A stretch of DNA of 64,000 nucleotides, taken from Plasmopara viticola. Taxonomy: Eukaryota > Oomycota > Peronosporomycetes > Peronosporales > Peronosporaceae. The stretch spans positions 62,001 through 126,000 of the forward strand of contig MBPM02000088.1 of NCBI GenBank assembly GCA_001695595.3. The letters are read 5' to 3'. Position 1 is the first letter of the stretch; every line of letters starts with the position of its first letter. A program made the translations under genes and the position numbers. The notes beneath the pieces were generated by a model, which saw only the letters and a list, made by a program, of their open reading frames with translations, was not told where the DNA came from and did no database searches. This document shows positions 1 through 13,145 of the stretch, piece by piece.

Positions 1-2869
1 CTTCGGACTGATTTTGTCAGCCTTTTAAATCGCACAGTCAAAGCCTTATGGCCAATATGGTGATGGCCATGGACACTACTGGCTACAGAAGGGCTAATCA
101 AGCCTTTCCTAGCACTGATTCTTTGCGCGGGGGCAACAGTTAAAGCGTGCTGATAGCACGTCAGGAGTTACGTTTACATTCTTGTGGATCCTGATACCTC
201 TTGAGGCCTTTCCGTAAAATGTTTGGTGTGTCGAAATCGGCTCAAGCTAAGCAACATTGCACGTCGACCTTAGCGATTTCAAAGCCTTGCAAGGTCTGGT
301 ATAATCATTTAAACTTTGGGCGATAGGTTTTAGAGTCTTGCGGTACTTTATCGCCGTATAATGATGATATAATTAATTGCTCGTTATTATTCGAGAAATT
401 TTATGTTTGTCATGGGCTTTTTTTCGCCCTATTGATTCAGTTTAGTCTTTTTTGGTGGAGTCCGAATACTGTTTCTCTAAAAATGCATTGTCATAGTACT
501 TTAATTAGTTGTATTGGATCAAAAGCGGGCTTAATGCATCCCCTTGCTTAGGCAGAACACGAACATTTTTGTGCCCATCTTATCATTGACCTTTGGCAAG
601 CCCAAACTAAAGTCAAGGCTTACAGACTCCTAGCAGCCCGTCGCTATTTTTAGACTTAGTCGTCGTGTGATTATCGGAGTTAGAAATCTAGTGGGCCTTA
701 GGGATTCTCACTGTCTTTACTATTCACTTAGGTATATGTGGGGCCACCAATACGTTGTAAAGACAGAAAAAACTTTCGTGGTTGTTGTAAGGACCGAAAA
801 TAAACATTTTTTGGCTCAAACGATTCCTTATCGAAGTAATCTTTCTCCGGCAGTGTATCTGATTTATAGTCTTTGTAGCTCGGGACTCGGGCATGGTCTG
901 CACTTTTGCCCTGTAGTGGCGTCGGTGCTCTATTGCATGATTGTGCGGCCGTATGTCTACCTGTAAATGACATGGATTGTCCTGTGTTGCCTTCGATGTG
1001 TAACGCTGTGTTTTGAAAGAAATAATATCAATCTTGCCATTCGATGGGACAAGTGGTTTATAACAACGACGTCTACAAGAAGGCATAGTCAACACACACA
1101 GCGAAGAGCATACATCATAAAAAGATGCAGTCAGAACTTCACCAGTGCATTTTTCATGATAAGTGGTTTCTTGTCGTGAACGTGAATATATTGTCTTGTG
1201 GCTTTAAGCCGCCTAGTCAGAGCGAGAGGACTTCGTCGTGACCGTCTTCATCAAGAATAACGCCAAACCTATGGCAATAGACAGACCCGCAATGGCTTTC
1301 TCTTGTCCGTCAAAAGCGGAACGAATGACCAGTGAAGGATTCTCTCGATGCTTTTGATATCATTCTGGTGCTGGCTCTCATAGCACCATTTAACATTTTT
1401 TTCTTATACTCAGGACAGCAGGCTTGCATAGCTGGCACTATACTCAAGTAGAAAATTATACGACCTAATCATTATACAAGAAAAAAAAATTAAATGTAGA
1501 GTAGGCCGGATCGAACAACTTTCACTGTCTTGGGATCTGCGTGGCTGCTTACAATTTTGTAGATATATTCGCAGCAAAGACACTCTGTCGATGTTGTTAA
1601 TTCGATTGATTCTCATGGCCTTAAAGCTTTTCTCAAGCGGCATTCAAAGCCGACTGATTTCGTCTTAACGGCTATGGTTTTGCTGTTTACAAAGCATTAG
1701 AAGGTTTTATTTACTTGCAGCAACGACACGATGTTGACATAGCGTTTATTGATTCTTATGATCTTATCATTTTCCAGCCGACCTCGCCGACGGATCGCTT
1801 CTATAAAGTCTACAAATGAAAACGCTGTCCAAATACGCTGGGCCGAATGCCCGCAATGAGCAAAAATTCGCGTGACGGAACCCTGAAGTTGACGGGACGC
1901 TCGATATCCCTGATGGCATCACTAGCCATTCCCTCAGGAGACCACAAGGCGTATAAATTGCTGTATGAGATATAACCTACCTTCTTATTAGTATTGGATA
2001 GTAAATGTCTACCTACCTCAATGTTCTATGCAGCGTGCGCACGTTTGGCAGCACGTCGGTTTTTGGAGCAAAAAAAGAAGCCGTTGTCAGCAATATAAAC
2101 AATGGATAATTGTAAGAAAAACAATAAAAATAAAAGCGTATATCAAGTGGACTAAGTAGGTTAGTCTTTTAAACAATTTAAATCGTTAGTTGTCTCGTGA
2201 CTGGAGATAGCAAACAGTCGCTTAACGATAGATCATGTATCTTCTTGCACGATTTCTTTATTCAATGTTTCGTGTGACCCGTCGTACCTAAAAGTGTACG
2301 ACAGTAAGACCGTCAATTTCAGCTACGAAGGGATGCATAACCAGATATTATCCCTTTGAATAAAGGAAAGAATGATCGAGACAATTAGGTTTGTCTGGAG
2401 GTTTTGCGCTATTTTACTTGGAAGGGCTGGCCAAAAGCCGAAAACTCGTTTGCAGAGTAACTCTATCGAAGTGCGTTATGTCCAAGAAATATATGAAGAA
2501 ATAGCTGAGGGCAAGATTCCATCTGGCAAACATTAAGCTCCGCAAGTGGTCGCTTTTTCTTGCCAACAAGTGAGAAAAGCATACATTTTGTTACCATAAT
2601 GTATGGGCTGAGAGAGCTAATGACTGAAAAGATCCAAATTGCCTTTCAGGAAAAATACGGCTACAAGAAGGCTCATTCATCTGGAAAGCGCTGAATCGAC
2701 AAAATTCCACTCCAATTAGCGTCCGAATACCTGTCTTAACGGACTTTAGTGCTACCAAGCATAGCAGTTTTCGCTGTTCCGGACTCAGTGAAGTAGGAGA
2801 CCGGATCATAGGTGCTTCAAAATGGCCAATTAGGTGTATTTTGTCCTGCTTAAGGGTGTTACAGGATCT
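1..2869. other. gene-free A+T-rich DNA
   Basis: No convincing gene is visible. Open frames here are short (123 codons or fewer), overlap on both strands and show no recognisable domain or consistent codon use. The only structured item is a roughly 105-base fragment at 1,340-1,445 related to the large repeat family described below. This is the outer part of the gene-sparse block. Confidence 0.6.
1340..1445 (+). repeat. fragment of the large repeat family
   Basis: This stretch resembles 12,205-12,300 inside copy two of the repeat family. Both contain the phrase atcattctggtgctggct, followed by a diverged block and then acagcaggcttg. Similarity fades on both sides, so it reads as an old isolated fragment. 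Confidence 0.55.
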
Positions 2870-4530
2870 ACCTCACAGATAGCGTACGTTGCGCCTAACC
2901 TCAAAAAAGCTAATGGATTCTAAGATCCCAGAACATCACTATTATGAAGTACTAAGATGTGGTGTCCCGGGGACGTCCATCGAAATCTTCACAGTAAAGA
3001 CAGTTGATTGCAAGACTGTCATCGTGACAAGCTTAAAGTATTCTAATTTGCTGGCTACCATTGCAATAAAAGCAATGCAAAATCGCCTTCGTCGCCCAAA
3101 AAGGCGAGTCTTACGAAGTGCAGGGGTCATTATCCTCGTACTAGTCAGTAACGTTTGCGTTCGGAAAGCTAAAGATGCCTTGCACTTAGCTCATGCTTTC
3201 AGCAGGTCGAACAGAAATGTAACTTGTACAACGCATATTTAATAAAAATCGGGCTGCATGATATTAGTCTCGGGTGCTGTCTGCGTATTTAATTGGCTTT
3301 GGCAGATGTTTGCTGCCGAATTTGTTTAAGAAATAAAAAATCGATTTTACCTTTTATGGCGGATAGCACGCCTTCTGCAAGATATACGAACGGCTAGCGA
3401 TTTCATGAGCGTTACCAAGAGCCACTGCCAAGTTTGACAGTTTAGTCACACAACTGTTGCACCCACTCTGTGCTTATTATGACAATGTATTGGTTTGTAG
3501 CCATTCAAAGCGAGGTCAGTCTGCTTTGAATACCATCTCAGGCATCATGGGAGCTAGTACACAATATATCATCATCAACACATAAATCTTCGCTTCAAAT
3601 CCTCGGCTGTTTTACAAGCTTCCATCCCTCGTCGATTCTGAAAAATTAAAAGTCGCTAAAGATACATTTTATTGGGATGCGGAGAAAATGTAGGGCCAAA
3701 TCATGATTTACTTAAATACAGTGGCGATTATACAAACCTGCTGTTCGATCTATTGGATAAGAACATTTAATGGAGCTGGGGGAGCCAGTGCCAGAATGAT
3801 ATTAAAGGATCAAGGCAAGAGTTCATCGAGAGCCCGGTTCGTCTTAACGTCCAGTATCACATGCAGACATTTTAAAGTATGCAAACGGCTGCGTGTTTTA
3901 TTAAGTTCGCGAGGATGGTCATGGTGGAGTCATTTTGCTCGGGTCTTGACAGCTCAAGACCACCGAGCTGGACATTTACCATCATGACAAAAAAAATACT
4001 ATGAGGGAAGCACTGGTGAGCTTCCAACTGCATCGTCTTAATTACGAGCTCTTCGCTGTCCATTTAAATTATGCATCTCTGAGGACGGCGGCCATTACGA
4101 CCCACTTGTTTCGACGAATGGCAAGATGATACTCAAACACAACTTCGGTAACGTCTGCGTGCGTGGCGAAGCACATTTGCGCAGAACGGTCCATGCGTTT
4201 GATCATATTAGCAGAATTGAAAGTTTCGTTGAGGAACGAACATGTCAAACATTCAGAACAGACGCCGAGTATTTCTTTTTTTTTTTCATTATCGCAGGTA
4301 AAAGATAACAAAGCTAAGCTACGTATTACTCGACAGCGATTGTAAGCTGAGCTTCTGTCCGTAGGCAGCCAATTTTTTTTTACTACAGTTTGGGGACCGC
4401 AAAGCTAAACCGAGTCATTGCACTAACGATGAAGACCTAAAAACGAAGTACTTGTGAAGAAACGTTACTTCAATTGGCAGTCATTTAAATTTTATTCGGT
4501 TCCTACCACACTCCGGAGATACAAGTGGGA
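2870..4530 (-). repeat. repeat family copy one (inverted relative to copy two)
   Basis: Read on the minus strand, this segment matches the plus strand of about 11,690-13,145 with scattered substitutions and small indels. Examples are the block around 2,882-2,990, matching the reverse of 13,040-13,145, and the block around 3,870-4,060, matching the reverse of 11,940-12,150. The part 4,240-4,530 also matches 14,510-14,800 in direct orientation, which belongs to copy three. Short open frames inside (for example 2,889-3,242 and 3,703-3,987) are not preserved between copies, so the unit appears non-coding. I could not define terminal repeats or target-site duplications by eye. It may be a non-autonomous transposon or an old segmental duplication. 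Confidence 0.75.
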
Positions 4531-6864
4531 TGCGTCCACGATTTGATAGTTTTTCTTATGCTCGACTAAGACCTAAAGCTCTTGCCATCCAAGCTTATCA
4601 CAATATCGACTTGATACGCACGTACAATAATTATATATATTGTATTTAAAGTTGTACTTTAGCTCATAATACTTGCGACATTTAGTCGTCAAAGTGAGAT
4701 AAGTGGTGAAATGCTGATATTAGGCGGAATTTCGTTAGGCAATCGATCTTAAACGCGCTCACAATGGTTAATATAAAACAATGCTCTGATAAGAGTGTTT
4801 TCCATAGAAGAAATGTTCCTTAACACTTGTACGGCTTTGTAGTGTCAATATATAAAATTCTTTAGGTCTTAGCTCTCATTATGATGCAGAGCTTTTGCAC
4901 CACTATCCTTGTAGTAATTATATTCGTGAATTTATCCATTGTCGATTAAAATTATAAGAGGTAGGCTCTATATCGGATAAAGTTGAAATTTTTAGTAAGA
5001 CTGGGATTTTCAAATGTCTGTGCCTCAAAGCGAAATTGTTTAGCGCGTTTAGCACTCTATAGGCTGCTTATTTAAGGTGGTGGCAAGAGCCCCAAATGTC
5101 GTCACAGGCTTGGCCTAGAGCTGGTTTAGATTAGCATGGTTTACCATCGCTGCATTGATTTTGAATAACGCATTGATGTGCATGACGCACATCTCGCATT
5201 CGACCTGGAGTGGAATTGTGCTTAATAATTGATAATTTAAGTTTAAGACAAAAGTTTGGCTCACGAGCATTGTGGAGGATGAGCGGTTAATTGGGGGTTC
5301 AAAGTAGCAACAGTAAGTGTTGGCGCAAATGTCAAGAACAACACCAGCAGATACTTGTAAATTTATCTGATGCTGCGACGAGGCATCTTTTAAGTCGTTG
5401 CTATATCAGGTTCTAGTCGATACTACGAGCCGAGAAACGCTTTTGAATCGTATTTTGCTACGTATCGCACGACTTAGATGCTTTTTGATGTCGCCCTAAT
5501 AGTTGCGATCTTCCGATGTCATACCCGAGACCTCATTAGTTGTAATGTGCAAAATATAGTCTTTAAAGTACTAGAATGAGATCGATGGAAGTCACAAATT
5601 AGGCTAAAGCAAGTATAAATACTCCATTCAACATCGTTCTTGATTGCTTTAAACAAATTTCACTCCTCCTTTGCCTACTTTGCCCCGCTAGCAGCCCAAG
5701 CCTCGGTCAATTTCCGAACATCGAAAAATCTTCCTTTGTCACTGTGCTACACTAATGCAATGTAGTGATAGAGTGGTTACAAGCTGGCAATAACATCTGT
5801 GAACGCGACATTTTTCAAGTTTATTTTAGTCGTCCAAGATGACAAGAAGAGCAAGGTCAATTTAACCTCTGTTTGCTACAATAAGCAATTGCCTCGAATA
5901 TATCCTTCCTGTACTAATCCATCTAAATTGATTGCTTAGCTTTGCCGCTGTCGTATTGCAAATTGAAGCTGGCCAGCATCTGAGATCCTTGTATTACTTC
6001 ATTTACGAGCTGTCTATATTTTAAAAACCACGAGACTATTTTCGCAATAAGTTTTACATAATAAGTGATTACCGCAATCGTTATAGTCAGCTTTAACAGC
6101 ACAACGAGCTCGACCAGCCTATAATTTTTGCTAAGTTGTTCCTGTCCCATTTTGAGCTGAAACCATTCACAATGCTAATTGTTATGCCCAGATACCGCCG
6201 TCTTGTGCGCTCGATTGAGCCTGTCATTTTAGCTGAGCTCTTAGGAGTCAGAAGAAGTGTTGGAGCGCTTAAACGCTTTAGGAGATTCAAGGACGCTTAC
6301 CATGCGGGTGCCATGTTCGTAAATCCAATCCTGGATGCTATATAAAGCAGTTTGGTGCTGGCTTGTCTAGTAGTCATTGTTTATATAGTGCTATGAGGCC
6401 TAACAATTAGGCGGTAGGATTTGCGCTCAGTTTGCGCACAGGTCGTCTTTCTTGGTCTCTGATTGGCTGCAGTAAGGTATTCAAAACGAGGCTGTGTTTC
6501 GTTTTGAACATTCGCCGAGTTGGAAAGCGTAAGCAAATGCCGATGTCGAAGTTTCGCATGACGGTCTAGAAGGATTGCGGTTGGATTGGCGCTAATTTTC
6601 CCTTTTATGCACCTCGACACAGAAACCACAACTGTCAATGTATCTATATGGGTTGTTTTTACATATTATAGGTAAGTGATGATGATGTTTTTTCTTAAAT
6701 CGGAACAATTTTTCATTAAAAGGGCACTGCAGCCAATCAGAAGCCAAGAAATATGACTTAAAGGTTCCGTATTCACAAGGTGATCCAAAACTACTGACGC
6801 TAAAAGTCTATCTTACGCATACTTAAAATGTATTTAACACACGGCCAGCAGTCCAGCTGAGAAT
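4531..6864. other. gene-free stretch
   Basis: About 2.3 kb without a supportable gene. Frames around 5,923-6,638 overlap one another on both strands, contain no recognisable domain, and are within the length expected by chance in A+T-rich sequence. The last 60 bases form the upstream region of the ankyrin gene. Confidence 0.55.
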
Positions 6865-7548
6865 ATGACGCTACACGAGCAACATAAAGTCGAGAATGAG
6901 CTTCATCAGGTAGGCTTGGATGAACTGCACGAGGAACTCGACACCACACCTGTGCACGCGGCAGCTCGGGATGGCCAAGTCGAGGATTTGCGCGAGATCT
7001 TACGGACAGACGCTGTGCAGGCAGTGGCGCTGGACAAGTACGGACTCACGCCGTTGCACTGGGCTTGCGACCGCGGGGAAGCGGCGGCGACGCGGTTGCT
7101 GCTTCAGCACGGTGCGGACGTCAATGCCATGGAAAGGCGCATGTTTAAACGTCGGCCACTGCACTTTGCCGTGCTAGCAAGCAACGAGGCGACGGTGCGG
7201 GAGCTACTGGCACATAAAGCTGACTTGCTGGCTCAGGACTACCGCGGGTGGGCACCTATCCACGGTGCAGCCTACAGCGGGGACGTGGGATCATTAAAAG
7301 CATTGTTGGATGCTTGTCCAAACGTAGCGGTGCAATTAACAAAACAGAATGAGACGGCACTACATATTGCTGCAAGTCGTGGGCGTATGGAAGCTGTTCA
7401 GCTGCTTTTGAAGTGCTTTTTGGACAGTAATCTTAAAAAGAATATGCTGGCGATCAAAAACGACGAGGGATTGATGGCAGCGCAGGTGGCATCCCGCAAT
7501 GGCCATGATAATGTTGCGTGTCTGCTAGGAAAGAAGTCTTGTGGGTAA
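6865..7548 (+). CDS. ankyrin-repeat protein, 227 aa
   Basis: An intronless frame of 227 residues begins at an ATG following 'gctgagaat'. Ankyrin repeats cover almost the whole protein. Consensus pieces visible are TPVHAAARDGQVEDLREIL (about 28-46), TPLHWACDRGEAAATRLLL (about 62-80), RPLHFAVLASNEATVRELL (about 97-115), APIHGAAYSGDVGSLKALL (about 130-148) and TALHIAASRGRMEAVQLLL (about 166-184), with a degenerate last repeat. There is no signal peptide or membrane segment. Ankyrin arrays act as protein-interaction scaffolds, so no specific reaction can be assigned. Its G+C-richer, regular codon use contrasts with the surrounding repeat DNA, supporting it as a genuine isolated gene. It resembles the ankyrin part of acyl-CoA-binding ACBD6-like proteins only in a general way, and no ACB domain is present. 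Confidence 0.9.
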   Translation: MTLHEQHKVENELHQVGLDELHEELDTTPVHAAARDGQVEDLREILRTDAVQAVALDKYGLTPLHWACDRGEAAATRLLLQHGADVNAMERRMFKRRPLHFAVLASNEATVRELLAHKADLLAQDYRGWAPIHGAAYSGDVGSLKALLDACPNVAVQLTKQNETALHIAASRGRMEAVQLLLKCFLDSNLKKNMLAIKNDEGLMAAQVASRNGHDNVACLLGKKSCG

Positions 7549-8222
7549 ATTCAGGGCAACGTTGGGAAATCCTCGTATGATTAAAATAAATAGAATTGTT
7601 TATTATAATATAAGATAAACCTCTAGCATTGGTATACATGTGTTGCATCGATCAGATGCTGCTACGGTTAGGCTGCTGGTATACTTATCGTCATCTCGTC
7701 CAACCGCAAACTTCAACTTTCGGCGTATAAGGTGGAAGCAACTCTATTGGAGAATTTTCACTATTGGGGATATTTATACTAGGACGACGAACCACATAGC
7801 TGACCACACTGTGCTGGCGCTCAGGCTTGAAGTTGAGCTGTGCATGGGGTGTTTAGCACACCTCAATTGATACTTCAAGTACTACAGGAGTAGTAACTTG
7901 ATATTAGTATTTAAAAAAAATCATCTCGTATATAACGGATCGGCGAAAGGATATTACAATAAAGTTACAATTTATCCTATTGAAAGTGTGGTTGAGTTTC
8001 CAACACGAATGCTTTCTAAAGTGAAAGCTTTGAGATACTAAGATTCCAATAAATAATTTAAAACGACCTGGCATCGCTCAAAAATTGACTGTGGCACACA
8101 CGAAGCGGATAGCAAACCCTATACCACTGGAAGTGGCAAAAACCAAGGTGAAAGCGTGGCTCAGACAGGTCCTTCAGTACGCGTGTTCAGTTTCTTGCTG
8201 AATACTTGACCAGACGCTTCCG
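7549..8222. other. intergenic, convergent 3' ends
   Basis: About 670 bases separate the stop of the ankyrin gene from the stop of the minus-strand gene at 8,223. The sequence is A+T-rich with poly-A-like runs near 7,575 and 7,910. I see no gene in it. Confidence 0.6.
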
Positions 8223-8852
8223 TCATCGCTTTGGAGAGATGGACAGCATGATGGCTGACATGTCGAAAGGCGAAGCTTGCCGCTTGTTCAGCGGCTTGCT
8301 ACAACGAGAATCACGTGGGAAGCACAGACCACGGAAGATGCAAGATTCGGGCGTCTCTGTCATCCTAGTAGGCTGCGGCTTGGGAAATAGCTGTGGTCGA
8401 TGATTCATTGCCCTCGTCAATCGGTCCACGTCTCCGTCGTGAATGTTAAAGTCGTTAAAGCAATTTGTGACTTCTGTGAGACGCTGCTTCTTTTTCGGTT
8501 GCAACATGTTTTCACGCAAGTTGCATTGCAGTGGCAAGCTGTCATCATTTGAAACGCTAGAGCGAGCCAGCACCGACAAGCTTGGCGAGGTTTTTGAGCT
8601 GACACCATCAAGGTCCGTCATGTCCAACATGAACTGCAATGTGTGCTGGTCCTGCGTCATGTCACTTGTAGCAAAGTCGCCGCAGACTTTTCCCATGTCT
8701 AATGCAGCACGCGAGCGCTTTGATCGGTATACCGGCCCATCCAATGGCATCCAATCATCAACTGTGCGCCGAAAGGAGCAGCCACTGTCAATGTGAGTTG
8801 AGGACTCGGTGGCCAACGCCACGAGGTTGTCGCAAGCGCGAGATCGTTTCAT
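8223..8852 (-). CDS. unrecognised protein, 209 aa
   Basis: I do not recognise this family. The frame stays open upstream to 9,089, but the first in-frame ATG in a coding-looking context is at 8,852 (MKRSRACDNLVALATESS), giving 209 residues. A pyrimidine-rich 'tctgcctacag' just upstream of that ATG could be the end of a 5'-UTR intron. The protein is hydrophilic and Ser/Asp-rich, with a basic cluster PKKKQR near residue 128 that could be a nuclear localisation signal, and basic pairs such as RSKRSR near 42. It has no signal peptide, membrane segment or catalytic motif. Codon use and length suggest a real gene, but function is unknown. It lies alone at the edge of the repeat-rich region, convergent with the ankyrin gene. 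Confidence 0.6.
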   Translation of the reverse strand: MKRSRACDNLVALATESSTHIDSGCSFRRTVDDWMPLDGPVYRSKRSRAALDMGKVCGDFATSDMTQDQHTLQFMLDMTDLDGVSSKTSPSLSVLARSSVSNDDSLPLQCNLRENMLQPKKKQRLTEVTNCFNDFNIHDGDVDRLTRAMNHRPQLFPKPQPTRMTETPESCIFRGLCFPRDSRCSKPLNKRQASPFDMSAIMLSISPKR

Positions 8853-9682
8853 GGCATGTATCAAGGTGGCACAAGTGGGTTTGGTACACTGTAGGCAGAG
8901 ACGAAAAACGAAAGTGAACAATTTAGTTAATTTAAGACGCGAGTCGATGCAGAAAGGCCATCTTTGAGAGACCCATCGCAGTGCTCCCCAAGCCCGCACG
9001 CGATACAACCACCAAGTTGAACCAGGAGAACCGAAACGGCGATTGCGAGACTTGATACGTGAAACAGTCAGCACGAGGAATATAGGCACGTACCGGGTTT
9101 TATGAACTCTTTAAAATTTATCCCACTTTGAACTAATCTTCATTGCGCTGCTTCAAGCTGCGAGTGAATAGGCGCTCAGCCTCCTCCATGAGAGGGGGCA
9201 TCTCTCTTGCCGGCAATCATGCCACTTTGGCTCGGACCAAGGCGACATGCAAAGGGCGTAGTGGGCTTTTGCCCTTTATTTCTTACTTTATGCGTCGATA
9301 AGACAACAGACTATGCGTCGTCATAGCAGGCGAGTAATTCGTCCGATCTTCTAAAACACGTGTTGAAGTTTCGGCAAGGACAAGCTGTAAAGCCAGTGTG
9401 TAGCAAATGTCGACAACCGTACTATACCCAGCTAGAGTCGGCTCGTACAATTTACTTGAAAGCTTTGAGTGAGCCCCTCTTGCAGCTATCTCTTTTTTAG
9501 TCGGTGCTTGCCAGCAGTCATTTGTGGTATCGATTTTGGGCAGAAGGAAGGAGCTGCTGCCTCTATCGGAAGCTTCCTAAATTCATTCTAATGCAAATTG
9601 CTGTGTGTTCAGCTCGTGTGTACTATCTGTTTATTGGTATTAGCTTACAGTATAGTACAGTACTATTAGGTATAAGAAGGCA
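8853..9682. other. gene-free stretch
   Basis: This holds the upstream region of the minus-strand gene at 8,223-8,852 and unassigned DNA up to the start of repeat copy two. No coding region is supported. A short near-palindrome, acagtatagtacagtacta, lies near 9,648-9,666. Confidence 0.5.
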
Positions 9683-12600
9683 GATTTATTGATTAAATCC
9701 AGAGCATTACTACGGCTTCGAAAATAGCAACTATTTTAGTGGCGATCAATGCAGAGACGAACGACTTAAAATGGTACCTCGAACATTTTAGCTGGCAGCA
9801 GCTCGGCGCTTCTTTATTGCGGCGTGCTCTGTAGACCGCGTGCTGAAAGTTGAAGCAAGTTCAAGTTATAAATTTCGGTAAGCTTGTTTCATAACTGCCA
9901 TTCTATAGTAATATCGATATGGAGCTTATATTGTAACGAGGATATAAAGACGTACGTTACCGGCTAGATTCTAACTTATGATACCGGCTAGATTCTAGTA
10001 GCAGAAACACTTACCTACGAAAAAAGTAGTAGAGACAGAAGAAGCCAAACCCGAGCCCTACAAATAATACACTATTATTCAAGTTAAGATTTAGGCTTAG
10101 AAACGCTTCATTTACAATACCAGATCAGTTAGCACTGGCGAATATATTAAGTCGACGGTATGATTACGGTATGTTTATTGATAAATTGCAATTTGAGTGC
10201 TGATGCCGCCGGTACATGTACCGTTTGCCCGAATTTGAAGGTTTATTTCCAAAAGCTCGTCTGTCCACTTCAACAACTTTCAGAAAGTGGCGATGTTATG
10301 TGAAGAAATGCTTTTAGGTTGATCTACAATTTGCGCTGTTGTATAACCTTGTTGGCTTACGTACCGGCCGCGACGATTGACGTGAGTCTTGCTCTTACAT
10401 TTCTATGAGAAATTTACTTTGCATGCTCAATTTTGCAAACGCGCGACATTGATATGTTCTGAAAATTGTGTTGGAAACCAGTCCGAGTTTTACCGTGAAC
10501 TGTGCTCATACAATAACCCAGTTATGTAAGACGATCAGAAAGAGACCATTTTTAATATCCTTTCAAATGATTTAAATGTAAATTCGTCAGACCAAGTGCA
10601 CTTTTGACTGGGTAACGGATTAGGGTTTAGCTCCTCTGTGGCTCCATATAATGGCTGAGCGCGACGTCGATGTACAGCCTACTGCCATCACTTGAAGCAG
10701 TCATCTACTAATTGATTATGCCAAAGGAATTGATAGGCCCTGTAACAGAGTCAAGCAGTACCTTGCATCGAGGAGTGGAGCAGGAAATTACGTCATCCTT
10801 CCGTAAGCGACTGCTCACTATCCCTTTAAAAGATTACGGAATGCAAGATAAAGGTCGAATAATATCCAGATTCTGCTTATACTTTTTGTTCTACCTTTAG
10901 TTCTGGATAGTTGACTAGATTCGCTACCACGATTATGGCAGAAACTCTATTTTGGCTAACATTCTCTTAAATCGTGTTTGTTAAATACCGGTATTAAAGC
11001 CGATTATGCACCTTTCTTTCAAGTAATATAATTCCACATGTGCTGTGTAATCACGATCAGCGATATTAAGGCATCCAGCCTTTGCTATTATGTCTAGCTA
11101 GGCGCCAAAATTCACATATATGGCTTTTCAAAATCAAAATAAGCCCGTTTGAAAAAATTGTAATCCGTCGATGCGTGAGCCGCGTTGCTGAGTGCAAACC
11201 CTATCATTAAAGCGTGTAGGATGACCTTAATACATTGTACTTTTAGCTCACAGTTAGTCCTATCCGAATGACTGTTCGCTAAATTAATATCTGCTGCGAA
11301 ATAAGCAAGCGAATTTTCAATAAGTAGAACAACGCTTGCCGTAACACAGCGATAAAACGCAGATTCCTAGCATAGACTCGCATGTTTGAAAGACCAAAAT
11401 AGTTTTGAATTATTCTTGCTTGCTGTTTATTTCTGGTGATAGGCTGAGACAGGTGTCAAATGCACCTCCTTTCTCGGGCGAATTACGATCGCCACAATGC
11501 ACCAGTTAAAGAAAAGTGTATGATCTGTGAAAAGTCAACAATTCGTCGGTACTGATAGGCTTTGTATTGAACCAGACATGTTCGCCATGGGTTCACAATC
11601 TGGTTGGATTTTCAGTCTTTATATATTTGGCTACACACTTGTACACTTTAGATCTTCAACGTGTGGGAGCTTAGCTTTGTTTCATTTTGCCTGCGATAGC
11701 AAATTATAGAAAGAAAACGTACTTGGCGTCTGTTCTCAATGTGTGACATGTTCGATCCTCAACGAAGCTTTCAATTTTGCTAATACGGTTAAACGCATGG
11801 GCCGGTGTTCGCAAATGTACTTCACCACGCACGCACACCTTTCCAAGTTTGTCTGAGATTACTATGTTTGAACATCATCTTGCCGTTCGTCAAGATAAGG
11901 GGATCGTAATGGCCATCGTCTTCAGGGATGCATAATTTGAATGGACAGCAAAGAGCTTGTAATTAAGACGATGCAGTTGGAAGCTCACCAGTGCTTCCCT
12001 CGTACTTGAAGTTTTTTGTCATGATGGTAAATGTCCAGCTCGGTGGTCTTAGGCTGTCAAGACCAGAGCAAAATGACTCCACCATGACCATCCTTGTGAA
12101 GCTTAAGTAACACGCAGCCGTTTGCATAGTTTTAAATGTTTGCATGTGACACTAGACGTTGAGACGAATCGGGCTCTCGATGAAGTCTTACCTTGATCCT
12201 TCAATATCATTCTGGTGCTGGCTCCCCCAGCGCCATTAACTGTTATAATTTAAATAGAACAGCAGGCTTGTATAATCACCACTGTATTTGAGTGAATCAC
12301 ACGTTGGCCGTACATTTTCTCCGCATCCTAATAAAAATGTGTCTTAAGCCAAAGCAATCGGCTTTAATTTTTTCGGAATCTACGAGGATTGGCAGCTTGT
12401 AAAACATCCGAGGATTTGGAGTGGAGATTTATGTGTTGATGATGATATATTGTGTACTAGTTTCCATGATGCCTGAGATGGTATTCAGAGCAGACTGACC
12501 TCGCTTTGAATGGCTACGAACCAATACATTGTCAAAATAAGCACAGAGTGGGCGCAACAGTTGTGTGACTAAGCTGTCAAACTTGGCAGGGGCTCTTAGT

Positions 12601-13145
12601 AACACTCAAGACATCGCTAGCCGTTCCCATAGCTTGCAGAAGGCGTGCTATTCGCCATGAAAGGTAAAATCGATCTTTTTTATTTCTTAAACAAATCCGG
12701 CAGCAAACATCTGCCAAAGCCAATTTAATACGCAGAGAGCACCCGAGACTAATATCATGCAGCCCGATTTTTTTAAATATGCATTGTACAAGTTATATTT
12801 CGGTTCGACCTGCTGAAAGTATGGACAAAGCGCAAGGTATCATTAGCTTTCCGAACGCAAACGTTACTAACTAGTACGGAGATAATGACCCCTGCACTTC
12901 GTAAAACTCACCTTTTTCGGCGACGTAGGCGATTTTGCATTGCATTTATAGCAATGGTAGCCAGCAAATTAGAATACTTTTTGCTTGGCACGAGGACAGT
13001 CTCGCAATGAAGTTTCTTTACCGTGAAAAATTCGATGGAGGTCCCCACGACACCACATCTTAGTACTTCATGATAGTGTTGTTTTGGATCTTACAATCCA
13101 TTAGGTTTTCTGAGCTTAGGCGCAACGTACGCTGTCTGTGAGTCA
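9683..13145 (+). repeat. repeat family copy two (longest copy)
   Basis: This is the most complete copy of the family. Its first 2 kb (9,683-11,620) match copy four (18,782-21,090) directly and copy three (about 17,270-14,815) in reverse. Its last 1.4 kb (about 11,690-13,145) match copy one (4,530-2,870) in reverse. Clear anchors are the block around 10,367-10,405, which is repeated in reverse at about 16,440-16,490, and agcactggcgaatatatta at about 10,131 and 19,209. No frame longer than about 70 codons is conserved among copies. A small internal repeat, accggctagattcta, occurs twice near 9,960-9,999. The left end lacks the Crinkler tail that copies three and four carry. Confidence 0.8.

Noticed and set aside
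7825..7879. Imperfect inverted repeat downstream of the ankyrin gene
   Set aside because: The arms (cttgaagttgag and a ctcaa...cttcaag counterpart) are short and interrupted by six bases, so this is not convincing as a functional hairpin.
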